Shown: positions 35,428-44,871 of the stretch, piece by piece
Numbering within the stretch: position 1 is the stretch's first letter
Layout: every line of letters starts with the position of its first letter
Assembly: GCF_022865105.1 (NCBI RefSeq)
Contig: NZ_JAKNYM010000002.1
Coordinates: 343,501-407,500, forward strand
Direction of reading: 5' to 3'
Length of the DNA: 64,000 nt
Source: Sphingomicrobium astaxanthinifaciens
GTDB taxonomy: Bacteria; Pseudomonadota; Alphaproteobacteria; Sphingomonadales; Sphingomonadaceae
Notes under the pieces: model-generated
Told to the model about the DNA's origin: nothing
Seen by the model: only the letters and a program-made list of their open reading frames with translations
The model's database searches: none
Made by a program: the position numbers and the translations under genes

Positions 35428-36621
35428 ATGAGCGCCGATACCCCCCTGATGCCGATTGCCGGCCATGTCGATCCCGTTCCCGCGGGCCGTTCCCCCGCGC
35501 CCGATGTTGACGGCAAGGTCAATCTCGTCGGCCTGTCGAAGGACGCGCTCAAGGCGGCGCTGCTCGAGGCGGGCATGGCCGAGAAGCAGGCCAAGCTGCG
35601 GGGTAAGCAGATCTGGCACTGGATCTACAATCGCGGCGCGACGTCGTTCGACGAGATGACCGACATTGCCAAGGCGCAGCGCCCGTGGCTCGAGGAACGC
35701 TTCACCATCCGCCGCCCGCAGGTGGTCGAGGCGCAGGTCAGCGCCGACGGCACGCGCAAGTGGCTGCTGCGCACCCACGACAATCACGATTTCGAAATGG
35801 TCTTCATCCCCGATGCGGACCGCGGCACGCTGTGCGTGTCGAGCCAGGTCGGTTGCACCTTGAACTGCCGTTTCTGCCACACCGGGACGATGCGGCTGGT
35901 GCGAAACCTCGAGCCCTATGAGATCGTCGGACAGGTCATGCTGGCGCGCGATGCGCTGGGCGAATGGCCGAGCCGCCCCGACGGACGCCTGCTCACCAAC
36001 ATCGTGATGATGGGGATGGGCGAGCCGCTCTACAATTTCGACAATGTGAAGCAGGCATTGAAGATCGTGATGGACGGCGACGGGCTCGGCCTGTCGAAGC
36101 GGCGCATCACGCTGTCGACCTCGGGCGTGGTGCCGATGATGGAGCGCTGCGGCGAGGAGATCGGGGTCAACCTCGCGGTCTCGCTCCACGCGGTGACCAA
36201 GGAGGTGCGCGACGAGATCGTGCCGCTGAACAAGAAATACGGCATCGAGGAACTGCTCGAGGCCTGCGCCGCCTATCCGAGCGCCAACAATGCGCGGCGC
36301 ATCACCTTCGAATATGTGATGCTCAAGGACAAGAATGACAGCGACGAGGATGCGCGCGAACTGGTGCGGCTGCTCAAGCAGTATGACCTGCCCGCCAAGG
36401 TGAACCTCATCCCCTTCAACCCGTGGGAGGGCGCGCCCTACGAATGCTCGACCCCCGATCGGGTCAAGCGCTTCAGCGACATCGTCTTCGAGGGCGGCAT
36501 CTCGGCACCTGTGCGCACCCCGCGGGGACGCGACATCGACGCGGCCTGCGGGCAGCTCAAGACCGCGGCGGAGAAGAAGAGCCGGGCGCAGCGCGACCGC
36601 GAGGCGGCGGGCGAGGCCTAG
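35428..36621 (+). CDS. rlmN: 23S rRNA / tRNA adenine C2-methyltransferase RlmN
   Basis: 397 residues. Radical-SAM enzyme methylating A2503 of 23S rRNA and A37 of some tRNAs. The CxxxCxxC cluster motif is [12 protein letters not shown] at about residues 141-152, and family blocks include [25 protein letters not shown] and [12 protein letters not shown] followed by the substrate-methyl-accepting Cys in YECS. The N-terminal accessory domain has [15 protein letters not shown]. The first 30 residues are an unconserved Pro/Ala-rich extension. Its stop shares the four bases CTAG with the convergent DUF418 gene. Confidence 0.97.
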   Translation: MSADTPLMPIAGHVDPVPAGRSPAPDVDGKVNLVGLSKDALKAALLEAGMAEKQAKLRGKQIWHWIYNRGATSFDEMTDIAKAQRPWLEERFTIRRPQVVEAQVSADGTRKWLLRTHDNHDFEMVFIPDADRGTLCVSSQVGCTLNCRFCHTGTMRLVRNLEPYEIVGQVMLARDALGEWPSRPDGRLLTNIVMMGMGEPLYNFDNVKQALKIVMDGDGLGLSKRRITLSTSGVVPMMERCGEEIGVNLAVSLHAVTKEVRDEIVPLNKKYGIEELLEACAAYPSANNARRITFEYVMLKDKNDSDEDARELVRLLKQYDLPAKVNLIPFNPWEGAPYECSTPDRVKRFSDIVFEGGISAPVRTPRGRDIDAACGQLKTAAEKKSRAQRDREAAGEA

Positions 36622-37847
36622 GCGGGCTGGCGGCGAAAGCCGCTGCGTTCCCCGTAGGTGAGCGTGCGCCAGCCATATTCGAGCGGGCCGAAGCGGTAGC
36701 GCCCGAGCCACCAGTGGCTGAAGAGCACCTGTAGCGCGAAGAAGCCGAAGGCGATGGCGAGCGTCTGCGTCGGCGCGAGCCTGCCCGTCATCGCGAGCCC
36801 CCCGATGCCGTAAAGCAGGAAGAACATCATCACGCTCTGCGCGATGTAATTGGTCAGCGCCATGCGCCCGACGGGGGCGAACAGCCGCGGCAACCAGCCC
36901 CAGCGCGCGCGGTGGAAGAGCAGGATGAGGCCGGTGGCATAGCCGATGGCGAGGAGGGGCACGCCGACGGCGTGGAGCGCGCCCGCGACGAAGAAGACCT
37001 TGTGGACGATGCCGAATTCCATCGCGGTATAGAGCGCCTCCAGCAGCAGCCCGAGCGGCAGGCAGGCGAGGCACAGCCGTCGCATCGCGGGGAGCAGCTC
37101 GCCCGCACGCTGGAGCCAGCCCTTGCGCGCCACCCAGGCGCCGAGGAGGAACCGGCCGAGCACGTAGAGCAGCCAGCCGGCGACGATGCCCGAGCCGAGA
37201 TAATCGTGCCAGTGAAGCCGGGCGACCTCGGTGATCCAGGCGCCATAGTCGCTGCCGAGGAAGGCGGCCTGGCGCTCGGCGATCGCGTCGGGGCTGAGGA
37301 CGGCGGCCTCGGCCTTGTCCTCGAGCCCCAGCAGCTCGCGAAGCCAGAAGAAGAAGGGGCGCGCGCCCAGCGCGAGGACCGCGCCGCCGACGAGCATCGC
37401 GCGCATCGACAGCCCGCGCAGCGCGAACAGCGCGAACCCCATTAGCGCGTACATGTGGAGGATGTCCCACGGCCACAGCAGGAACAGGTGCGCCACGCCG
37501 AGCGCGAGGAGGATGCCGATACGGCGGCGGTAGAGCGCGGCAAAGTCGACCCCGCGTGCCTCGAGCCGCTGCATCTGGACCCAGAACCCCATGCCGAACA
37601 GGAAGGCGAACAGCGTGTTGGCCTTGTCGGACACCAGCCAGTTGACTAGCAGCAGCGTGTTGCGCTGTACGGGGTCGGCGAAATGCGCGTCCATCTGGTC
37701 GGGCAGCAGCGTGTAGCGCAGCGCGTTCCACCAGACGATATTGGCGATCAGCACGCCGAGCAGCGCGAACCCGCGCAAGATGTCGAGTTCGCCGATCCGC
37801 TCGGCCGACGTGACCGGTGCCGCCCCCGATGCGCTGTCGCGTTCCAT
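36618..37847 (-). CDS. DUF418 family membrane protein
   Basis: 409 residues with about ten transmembrane helices. The N-terminus [20 protein letters not shown] is the hallmark of the DUF418/YeiB family, and the C-terminal half has the DUF418 domain ([53 protein letters not shown]). The fold is related to acyltransferase-3 proteins, but the reaction is unknown. The ATG of MERDSASG is chosen because a GGGGGG stretch precedes it. It is convergent with rlmN and divergent from the cyclopropane synthase. Confidence 0.88.
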   Translation of the reverse strand: MERDSASGAAPVTSAERIGELDILRGFALLGVLIANIVWWNALRYTLLPDQMDAHFADPVQRNTLLLVNWLVSDKANTLFAFLFGMGFWVQMQRLEARGVDFAALYRRRIGILLALGVAHLFLLWPWDILHMYALMGFALFALRGLSMRAMLVGGAVLALGARPFFFWLRELLGLEDKAEAAVLSPDAIAERQAAFLGSDYGAWITEVARLHWHDYLGSGIVAGWLLYVLGRFLLGAWVARKGWLQRAGELLPAMRRLCLACLPLGLLLEALYTAMEFGIVHKVFFVAGALHAVGVPLLAIGYATGLILLFHRARWGWLPRLFAPVGRMALTNYIAQSVMMFFLLYGIGGLAMTGRLAPTQTLAIAFGFFALQVLFSHWWLGRYRFGPLEYGWRTLTYGERSGFRRQPA

Positions 37848-37948
37848 GTCGCCCCCCTTTTGCGCGCACGATAGCAGGTGCAGGGGCATTGCGCCACGAC
37901 GGGTCGCTTGCCACAAGCAGTCGGAAAACCGGGGGGGAAGCCGCCACC

Positions 37949-39175
37949 ATGTCGCTCTTGAAGAAACTCGCCGACCAGCACCTCACGGCCGGCACGATCA
38001 CGCTCATCCGGCACGACGGCACGCGCGAGACGATCGGCTCGGGGAGGCGCGCGCTGACCGTGAAGCTGCACGATTCCAAGGTGATCGGCGACATCGTGCG
38101 CAACCCGCGGCTGCGGCTCGGCGAGGCCTATATGGACGGGCGGCTGACGATCGAGGACGGCTCGATCCTCGACCTTCTCGAGATCGTCCAGAAGTCGTCG
38201 CGCTGGGAGGAGGGCGGGCTCGATTCCTCGCCCTTCGCGACCTCGGCGCTGCTGGGGCGCGCGGCGCGCTGGCTACGGCGCAACAACCCGGTGACCAGCC
38301 GCAGGAATGTCGCGCACCACTATGACATCGGCAACGATCTCTACGCGCTCTTCCTCGACGAGCGGCGCCAGTATAGCTGCGGCTATGTCACCGACGAGGC
38401 CCACGGGCTCGAGCGGATCCAGGCCGACAAGCTCGCGCATATCGCCGCCAAGCTCTACCTGCGCGAGGGCGACCATGTGCTCGACATCGGTTCGGGCTGG
38501 GGCGGGCTGGCGATCTATCTCAACAAGGTCGCGGGGGTGAAGGTGACCGGGGTCACCCTGTCGGTCGAACAGCTCGACTATGCGCGCAAGGCGGCGAAAG
38601 AGGCAGGGGTCGAGGATCAGGTGCGCTTCGAGCTGACCGATTATCGCGCGCTCACTGGTAGCTACGACCGAATCGTGTCGGTCGGCATGTTCGAGCATGT
38701 TGGCGAGGCGCATTATCAGGAATTCTACCGCACATGCCGGGAATTGCTTGCCGATGACGGGGTGATGCTGGTGCATACCATCGGCAATTTCGGCCCGGCC
38801 TCGGGGCCCGACCCTTTCACCGACAAATATATCTTTCCCGGCTATCATATCCCCTCGCTCAGCCAGATGTGCGCAGCATCCGAAAAGGCGCGGCTGATCA
38901 CCACCGACATCGAGACGCTCCGGCTCCATTATACGCATACGCTGCGCCACTGGCTCGAGCGCTGCGAGGCTGCGAAGGACCAGATCGTCGCGCTGCTCGA
39001 CGAGAAATTCTATCGTATGTGGTGCTTCTACCTGGCCGGCGGGGTAGTAATGTTCGAGGATGGCGGCGCAGGCAATTATCAGGCGCAGTATGTGAAGGAC
39101 CGCCGCGCCTTGCCCATCACCCGCGACTATATGGTCGAGGCCGAGGCGCGTTACCGGGCGATCGATGCTGGCTGA
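37949..39175 (+). CDS. cfa: cyclopropane-fatty-acyl-phospholipid synthase family protein
   Basis: 408 residues. SAM-dependent enzyme that adds methylene bridges to unsaturated membrane acyl chains, or a close relative. The N-terminal lipid-binding domain contains GEAYMDGRLTIEDGS; the methyltransferase core has HYDIGNDLYALFLDE, VLDIGSGWGGLAIYL, GVTLSVEQLDYARK and IVSVGMFEHVGEAHY, followed by FTDKYIFPGYHIPSL. It is longer at the N-terminus than plain methyltransferases, as in the family. The following membrane-protein gene begins inside its last four codons. Confidence 0.93.
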   Translation: MSLLKKLADQHLTAGTITLIRHDGTRETIGSGRRALTVKLHDSKVIGDIVRNPRLRLGEAYMDGRLTIEDGSILDLLEIVQKSSRWEEGGLDSSPFATSALLGRAARWLRRNNPVTSRRNVAHHYDIGNDLYALFLDERRQYSCGYVTDEAHGLERIQADKLAHIAAKLYLREGDHVLDIGSGWGGLAIYLNKVAGVKVTGVTLSVEQLDYARKAAKEAGVEDQVRFELTDYRALTGSYDRIVSVGMFEHVGEAHYQEFYRTCRELLADDGVMLVHTIGNFGPASGPDPFTDKYIFPGYHIPSLSQMCAASEKARLITTDIETLRLHYTHTLRHWLERCEAAKDQIVALLDEKFYRMWCFYLAGGVVMFEDGGAGNYQAQYVKDRRALPITRDYMVEAEARYRAIDAG

Positions 39176-40697
39176 GCCCGCGGCACCCCCGCCCCCGGGC
39201 TGGTGGGAGCGCGGCTGGTTCCTTGCCTTCCTGCTGGTTGCCGCCCTCGTCCCCTTCGCCACCACCGGGCTCCCCCCGCTGGCCGACCTGCCGGGCCATT
39301 ATGCCCGTGCCGCGGTCGCGGCGGGGATCGAGCACGTCCCCGCCTGGCAGGAACGCTTCACCTATCGCTGGATTCTCGTACCCAATCTGGGGGTCGACGT
39401 CCCGGTGGCGCTGCTGGCGCCCCTGACCGGGGTCAAGCTGGCGATGAAGCTCGTCGTCATGGCGATCCCCCCGCTTACCATCCTCGGCTTCTGGACGCTG
39501 GCCAAGGCGGCGACGGGGCGTGTGCCACCGACCTTCGCGGCGACCGTCGCGCTCGCCTTCTCGCACCCCTTCCTCTTCGGCTTCGTCAATTTCAGCTTTG
39601 CGGTGGCGCTCGCTCTGTTCGTCCTGGCGCTCTGGATCCGGCTCGGCAAGGAAGATCGTTTCCTCCTGCGCGCGGCGCTCGTGGTCCCGTTCGGGAGCCT
39701 CGTCTATTTCGCCCACGCCTTCAGCTGGGGCCTCCTCGGGCTCGCCGCCTATGCCGCCGAACTGGTGCGCTGGCGCCAGCGTGGCGAAGGGCTGCCACGC
39801 ACGGTCCTGATGGCGACGGTGTCGATATGGCCGCTGATGCTCCCGTCCCTCCATCTCGGCGGCTGGATGGTCCAGCGTGGGATCGAGGGCGCGGCGGCGG
39901 CGCCCACCTCCAACTGGGTGCTCAAGGCGAACTGGCTGCTGGCCACGCTGCGCGATGGCGAACGTTGGGCCGACACCCTCCCGATCGCGGTGATCGCGAC
40001 CATGATCGGCGCGCTCCTGACCGGCTGGGTGCGGGTCGCGAGCAAGGCGCTCGGGGCGGGGGCGGTCCTCCTCCTCCTCGCCTTCCTCGGCATGCCGGGC
40101 ACGGTCGCGGGATCGGCCTTTGCCGACATGCGCATGGCCCCCTTACTGTTCGCGCTGGCACTGCTTGCGCTCGATGGCACCAGCCAGGGAGCGCGGCGGT
40201 GGCTCGCCGCCGCCGCGTTGGGGATCGCACTCTACAAGCTCGGCCTCGTCACCCATAGCAGTCGGTTTTGGGATGCGGCGATCGAGGAGCGACTCGCGGT
40301 CCTCGAGGCCGTCCCGCAGGGCGCGGCGGTCTACATGTTGCATGGGCCGACCCAATGTTTCGACCAATGGTCGCTGCGCCGGACCACCCATCTCGGCGGC
40401 TATGTCATCGCCGATAAGCAGGGGTTTTCGAACAATAGCTGGGCGCTGGGCTCGGCCAGCCCGTTGCGGCTGCGCGACCCGCTCGCTTCGGGCCATGACC
40501 GCGACCCCTCGCAGCTAAGCCGGCTCGACAATTGCGGCCCGCTCCATTTTCCGCAGTTTTTCGACGTGCTCGAACGTTTCCCGCGCGAGCATTACGAATA
40601 CCTCTGGTTGGTCGATGCGCCGATGCCGCCGGGCTATAACGAATTCGAGCTGGTGGCCGCCAATCGCGGCGCGATGCTCTATCGGATCAAGAGGTAA
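39165..40697 (+). CDS. large polytopic membrane protein, unknown function
   Basis: 510 residues with about ten transmembrane helices and a 120-residue C-terminal soluble region. The N-terminal loop LPPLADLPGHYARAAVA after the first helix carries acidic and His residues in the place where GT-C glycosyltransferases have their catalytic Asp. The soluble tail contains HGPTQCFDQWSLRRTTHLGG and ends in MLYRIKR. It overlaps the cfa stop by 11 bases and the convergent methyltransferase by 11. A GT-C-like membrane glycosyltransferase is possible but I am not sure. Confidence 0.65.
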   Translation: MLAEPAAPPPPGWWERGWFLAFLLVAALVPFATTGLPPLADLPGHYARAAVAAGIEHVPAWQERFTYRWILVPNLGVDVPVALLAPLTGVKLAMKLVVMAIPPLTILGFWTLAKAATGRVPPTFAATVALAFSHPFLFGFVNFSFAVALALFVLALWIRLGKEDRFLLRAALVVPFGSLVYFAHAFSWGLLGLAAYAAELVRWRQRGEGLPRTVLMATVSIWPLMLPSLHLGGWMVQRGIEGAAAAPTSNWVLKANWLLATLRDGERWADTLPIAVIATMIGALLTGWVRVASKALGAGAVLLLLAFLGMPGTVAGSAFADMRMAPLLFALALLALDGTSQGARRWLAAAALGIALYKLGLVTHSSRFWDAAIEERLAVLEAVPQGAAVYMLHGPTQCFDQWSLRRTTHLGGYVIADKQGFSNNSWALGSASPLRLRDPLASGHDRDPSQLSRLDNCGPLHFPQFFDVLERFPREHYEYLWLVDAPMPPGYNEFELVAANRGAMLYRIKR

Positions 40698-41481
40698 GTT
40701 TTTTTAGGACGTAGCCTTGTGTCCATAACAGGCCGCGCAGGACGGGCACCTTGGCGAGCGTGCGGTCGAGCGCCTTGAGGAGCTTGGCGCCCGGTTTGCC
40801 ACCGGCCTCAGCGAGGAGGGGGAGGTAGAAGCCGAAGCGCTTCTGTTCGACGACCTCGAAGCCGGCCTTTTCGATCTGCGCCCCGAGCTGGCTAGCGGTC
40901 AGCAGGTTGATATGCCCCAATTCCTCGGCATGGCCGTAGATCTTGCGCGCGAGCCAGAGGACGGCGGGGAATTTGAACAGGCGCGCCATAAGTTCGACAG
41001 TTGCCCAGCGCTGCGGGGTGGTGAGGATAAAATGGCCACCCGGCTCGAGGCTGTCATGGACGGCATCGAGCAGGCCCTGGCTGCCGGCGGGCGGGACATG
41101 TTCGAGCACCTCGGAGCAGATGGCGAGCTGGTGCGGGCCGAGGCCGAGCTTTTGCGTCGCATCCCTCTGGTGGACGCTGATTCCCGGCTTTCCCGCGACA
41201 TTGGCGAGATAAGCGGGGTGGATGTCGACCGCGTCGACATGGCGCCCGCTGCCCGCCATTTCCTCGGTGAAGATGCCGCAGCCGACGCCGATCTCGAGCA
41301 GCCGGTCACCGGGCTGAGAGTAGCGCTGCACCCGGTCCATCACGAAATGGCGGCGGTCCCAGTGGAGCTGGCGGCGGGTGGCGTTGGGGTCGGTGTAGAG
41401 ATTGCGCTGGAAGGCGACGTCGTCGGCCGAGCCCTGTGCCGCGCGGATCGCGTCGGGGGCCATGTCGGCGGTGGCGGTCAT
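40687..41481 (-). CDS. class I SAM-dependent methyltransferase
   Basis: 264 residues. Motif I LEIGVGCGIFTEEMAG, motif II region HVDAVDIHPAYLANV and motif LAICSEVLEHVPP define a UbiE/COQ5-like methyltransferase. After the fold comes an amphipathic C-terminal part that may touch the membrane. It is last of a three-gene minus-strand unit with a GtrA and a GT2 transferase, so a sugar, lipid-carrier or glycan substrate is likely. Its start overlaps the stop of the GT2 gene by four bases. Confidence 0.85.
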   Translation of the reverse strand: MTATADMAPDAIRAAQGSADDVAFQRNLYTDPNATRRQLHWDRRHFVMDRVQRYSQPGDRLLEIGVGCGIFTEEMAGSGRHVDAVDIHPAYLANVAGKPGISVHQRDATQKLGLGPHQLAICSEVLEHVPPAGSQGLLDAVHDSLEPGGHFILTTPQRWATVELMARLFKFPAVLWLARKIYGHAEELGHINLLTASQLGAQIEKAGFEVVEQKRFGFYLPLLAEAGGKPGAKLLKALDRTLAKVPVLRGLLWTQGYVLKKLTS

Positions 41482-42446
41482 TCGCGGTCTCCGATTTTTT
41501 CGGCCACGACATATAGCGGGCGCTGCTTGGTCTCGGTGAGGATGCGCCCGACATATTCGCCGAGGATGCCGAGGCTGATGAGCTGCACCGAGCCCAAGAA
41601 CAGCACCGCAACCATGATCGAGGCATAGCCCGGCACGTCAACCCCGGTGACCAACGTGCGGATGACGATGAGGGTGGCATAAGCAAGCGTGCCCAGAGCG
41701 ACGAGCCCGCCGACATAGGACCAGACGCGCAGCGGCACGGTCGAGGCCGAGGTGATGCCGTCTAAGGCGAGCGTCCACAGCTTCCAGAATCCGAACTTGG
41801 TGGTGCCGTTCTCGCGCTCCTCGCGGGCGTAGGTGACGGTCGCGGTCTTGAAGCCGGCCCAGCCGAAAAGCCCCTTCATGAAGCGGTTGCGTTCGGGCAG
41901 CGCCTTGATGACGTCGACGACCTTGCGATCGAGCAGGCGGAAGTCGCCCGCATGTTCGAGGATCTTGTCTTTCGAGAGCGCATTATGGGTGCGATAGTAG
42001 GCGCTGGCGGTCCAGCGCTTGAGCATGCCGTCGGACTTGCGGTCCTCGCGCACGCCGACGACGACCTCGTGCCCCTCGCGCCATTTGGCGAGCATCGGGG
42101 CAAGCGCCGAGGGCGGGTCCTGCATGTCGACGTCATAAGGGATGACCGCCTTGCCGCGGGCATGGTCGATCCCGGCGGTGAGCGCGGCTTCCTTGCCGAA
42201 GTTGCGGCTGAGCGAGAGACCGCGGACCCGGGGGTCGCGCGCGGCGGCGTCGCGGATCAGCGTCAGGGTCGCATCGCTCGATCCGTCGTCGATGAAGAGT
42301 ATCTCGAAGCTCTTGCCCGCGGGATCGTCGAGCGCCTCGAGGATCGGCATCACGGTGGCGAGAAAGGCCGGAATGGCGGCTTCCTCGTCCTTGACCGGGA
42401 CAAGCAGGGTCAGTTCGGGCGATGCTATCTGGATCATCATGTTCAT
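41478..42446 (-). CDS. family-2 glycosyltransferase with two membrane helices (GtrB/DPM type)
   Basis: 322 residues. N-terminal GT-A domain: LTLLVPVKDEEAAIPAFL, ILFIDDGSSDAT, LSRNFGKEAALTAGIDHA and the DXD-like DVDMQDPP, then KGLFGWAGFKTATVTYAR. The C-terminal pair of helices (VWSYVGGLVALGTLAYATLI and ASIMVAVLFLGSVQLISLG) ends in EYVGRILTETKQRPLYVV, as in GtrB and ArnC enzymes that charge undecaprenyl phosphate with a sugar. The ATG at 42446 overlaps the GtrA stop by four bases. The sugar is unknown. Confidence 0.93.
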   Translation of the reverse strand: MNMMIQIASPELTLLVPVKDEEAAIPAFLATVMPILEALDDPAGKSFEILFIDDGSSDATLTLIRDAAARDPRVRGLSLSRNFGKEAALTAGIDHARGKAVIPYDVDMQDPPSALAPMLAKWREGHEVVVGVREDRKSDGMLKRWTASAYYRTHNALSKDKILEHAGDFRLLDRKVVDVIKALPERNRFMKGLFGWAGFKTATVTYAREERENGTTKFGFWKLWTLALDGITSASTVPLRVWSYVGGLVALGTLAYATLIVIRTLVTGVDVPGYASIMVAVLFLGSVQLISLGILGEYVGRILTETKQRPLYVVAEKIGDRE

Positions 42447-42868
42447 GCGTACACCCATTTGCGATGCAGCGCGAAAGTCAGCCACGGGGTGACGAAGACG
42501 AAGGCCAGCGTCGGCCACCAGGTCGGCCCGCCGAGCTGCTTGACGAGCAGCCAGACCCAGAACTGGTTCACGACGAGGCCGCCGACGTTGACCAGCGCGA
42601 ACCGCAGGTTGCGCCGCGCCGGATTGTCGCGCCCCCCATGGTCCTTGAAGCTGATCCGCCCGTGCAGCGCGTAGGAGATGAAATTGAACACGATGAAGAC
42701 GAGCAGCAGCGACAGGTTGGGGTCGATGAAATGCGCCACCACCCAATAGGCCAGCGCCACCGCGATCGTGATGCCGAACCCCGTCGCCGCATAGCGCGCG
42801 AGCTGGACGAGCACCGTCCGTCGCTCAGGGTCGAGCCCTTCCCATGTCTGCCGCATCGCGGTTCCCAT
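42443..42868 (-). CDS. GtrA family membrane protein
   Basis: About 141 residues with four transmembrane helices: RYAATGFGITIAVALAYWVV, LSLLLVFIVFNFISYALHG, FALVNVGGLVVNQFWVWLLV and WWPTLAFVFVTPWLTFALHR. GtrA proteins are thought to flip undecaprenyl-phosphate-linked sugars made by GtrB-like enzymes, and here the GtrB-like gene follows with overlapping stop and start. The start may be the ATG at 42868 or 42856; the RBS is weak for both. Confidence 0.88.
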   Translation of the reverse strand: MGTAMRQTWEGLDPERRTVLVQLARYAATGFGITIAVALAYWVVAHFIDPNLSLLLVFIVFNFISYALHGRISFKDHGGRDNPARRNLRFALVNVGGLVVNQFWVWLLVKQLGGPTWWPTLAFVFVTPWLTFALHRKWVYA

Positions 42869-43030
42869 CCGTCTCGTTCCCGCCCCGTCCCGTGGTGCCG
42901 TTTCGAATCTAGTCGCTTTCGCATGGCTTGGCATCCCCATGGTAAACAGCCTGTAAAGATATGCGCATCCGAGCTTTTGCTTGCGTCGTGGGGGCCGAGC
43001 GGGAATGGTCGGGGGGCGAGGGATAAAGAG

Positions 43031-43054
43031 GCAGGGGGCAGGGGGCAGGGGGCA
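43031..43054 (+). repeat. three 7-base tandem repeats in the ribosome-binding region
   Basis: Three consecutive copies of a GCAGGGG-type unit end two bases before the ATG of the large membrane protein. They form the only purine-rich sequence in RBS position, so copy number could change the spacing or number of Shine-Dalgarno sites. Confidence 0.7.
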
Positions 43055-43056
43055 CG

Positions 43057-44871
43057 ATGCTCGGGCGGATCCGGAACTGGATGGAGCGGCGCTGGGTCGT
43101 CGGGACGATGATCGTGTGGATGCTGTTCACCAGCATCGTGACCGCGACCAACGCGGTCGACATCGCCACCCTCAACCTGCGCGACACCGACGACAACCTG
43201 CGCCTGCTCCAGGTCCGCGACTGGCTCGCCGGGCAGGGCTGGTACGACCTGCGCCAGTATCGCATGCTCGCCCCGCAGGGTGCCGACATCCACTGGTCGC
43301 GGCTGGTCGACCTGCCGCTCGCCGGGCTGATCGCACTCACCGAACCGCTGATCGGGGTCGATGCCGCCGAGCGCTTTGCCGCCACCGTGGTGCCGCTGCT
43401 CGCGCTGCTCGTGGCGATGCTCGGGATCGCGCTCGTCGCGCGGCGCGTGGCGGGGCCGCTCGGCTGGGCGCCGGCGGCGGTCGCAATCATCTTCTCGACG
43501 GTGGCGATCAGCGCCTTCATGCCGCTGCGGATCGACCATCACGGCTGGCAGCTCGCCTGCCTCGCCTGGGTGCTGGCCGGGGCCACCGACCCGGCACGGC
43601 GGCGCGGCGGCGTGGTCGCCGGGCTCGCCACCGCCACCTCGATGGTGATCGGGCTCGAGATGCTGGTGCCGCTCGCGCTGGTCGGCGCGGCGCTGGTGCT
43701 CGGCTGGGTCGCCCGCGCGCAGGAGGCGCGCCGCCTCGGCGCCTATGGCGCCGCACTCGCGGCGGGCTGTGCGGCGGGATTCCTCGCTTTCGCCTCGAGC
43801 GCCAACCGCGCGCTATTGTGCGACGCGCTCACCCCGGTCTGGCTGTCGGACATGCTGCTCGCGGGGGCCGCCGCGCTGCTGCTCGCCTGGGCCAGTCCCG
43901 CCGGCTGGCGCCGGCGACTTCTGTTCGCGGCCGCCGCGGGGGGCGCGATCGCGGCGTTCCACGCGCTCGCCTTCCCGCACTGCCTGAGCCGGCTCGAGGG
44001 CGTCTCTCCAGAGGTCAGCGCGCTGTGGCTCGAACGCGTCAACGAGGCGCGCGGGGTCCAGACGCACAGCCCCAAGATCGCGCTGGTCACCCTCCTCCCG
44101 GTGGTGATCGGGCTGCTCGGCTACGCGCTCGGCTGGCGGCTCGGCGCGCGCGACTTCGAGGCGCGGCGGCGGCTGCTCCTCGTCGGGCTCGCCGCGATCG
44201 GCGCCGCGGCGATGCTGGCGTGGCAGATCCGCGCCGGCGCGGCGGCGCAGCTGCTCGCGGTGCCGGGCGCGGCGCTCGCGGTGACGCTCCTGCTGCCGCG
44301 CACGCTCGGGTCGGGCTCGCCGCTGGTGCGGATCATCGGCACCTATCTGGTCGTCACGCTGGGGATCGGCGCGCTGGCACCGATCGCCGCCCAATATGTC
44401 CCCGCCAACGACAGCGAACGCGAGGACGAGCGCATCAATCGCGCGCTCGAGGCGCGCGCCGCGGATAGCGGCGAGGGGGTGCTCTACTGCCGCGAGGCGC
44501 GCGTCCTCGGGCTGCTCAACCGGCTCGACCCGGCGACGGTCTTCGTCCACATCGACCTGGCGCCGCGGCTGCTCGTCCTCACCCATCATGACACGATCGT
44601 CGGCCCCTATCACCGCAGCGATGTGGCGATCGGGCACGTCCTGTCGGTGTTCGATGCCCCCCCGGCCGAGGATGCCGCCGCCGCGCGCACGGTGCGCGCC
44701 TATGGCGCCCGCTACCTGATGGTCTGCGACGAGGACCGCGCGGGCGATCCGCCCGAGCCGGGCACCGGGCTCAACGAGCGGTTGCTGCGCGGCGAGGTGC
44801 CCGACTGGCTCGACCCGGTCGATGCGCCCTTCCTCGAGGGGCTCCCGCTCAGATTGTACGCAGTTCGCTGA
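43057..44871 (+). CDS. large GT-C-like membrane protein
   Basis: 604 residues with about a dozen transmembrane helices. The first periplasmic loop has LRDTDDNLRLLQVRDWLAG and then GADIHWSRLVDLPLAG, an acidic D-T-D-D motif in the position of the catalytic Asp of GT-C glycosyltransferases (compare STT3 and related enzymes). The C-terminal 150 residues are soluble and probably periplasmic (EGVLYCREARVLGLLNRLDP, HHDTIVGPYHRSD). It likely transfers sugars from a lipid carrier, fitting the divergent GtrA/GtrB unit. The acceptor is unknown. Its 3' end overlaps marC by 23 bases. Confidence 0.7.
   Translation: MLGRIRNWMERRWVVGTMIVWMLFTSIVTATNAVDIATLNLRDTDDNLRLLQVRDWLAGQGWYDLRQYRMLAPQGADIHWSRLVDLPLAGLIALTEPLIGVDAAERFAATVVPLLALLVAMLGIALVARRVAGPLGWAPAAVAIIFSTVAISAFMPLRIDHHGWQLACLAWVLAGATDPARRRGGVVAGLATATSMVIGLEMLVPLALVGAALVLGWVARAQEARRLGAYGAALAAGCAAGFLAFASSANRALLCDALTPVWLSDMLLAGAAALLLAWASPAGWRRRLLFAAAAGGAIAAFHALAFPHCLSRLEGVSPEVSALWLERVNEARGVQTHSPKIALVTLLPVVIGLLGYALGWRLGARDFEARRRLLLVGLAAIGAAAMLAWQIRAGAAAQLLAVPGAALAVTLLLPRTLGSGSPLVRIIGTYLVVTLGIGALAPIAAQYVPANDSEREDERINRALEARAADSGEGVLYCREARVLGLLNRLDPATVFVHIDLAPRLLVLTHHDTIVGPYHRSDVAIGHVLSVFDAPPAEDAAAARTVRAYGARYLMVCDEDRAGDPPEPGTGLNERLLRGEVPDWLDPVDAPFLEGLPLRLYAVR

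Noticed and set aside
34867-38103. A 1078-codon minus-strand frame
   Set aside because: It covers parts of five genes including rlmN on the other strand; long frames like this are expected at this GC content.
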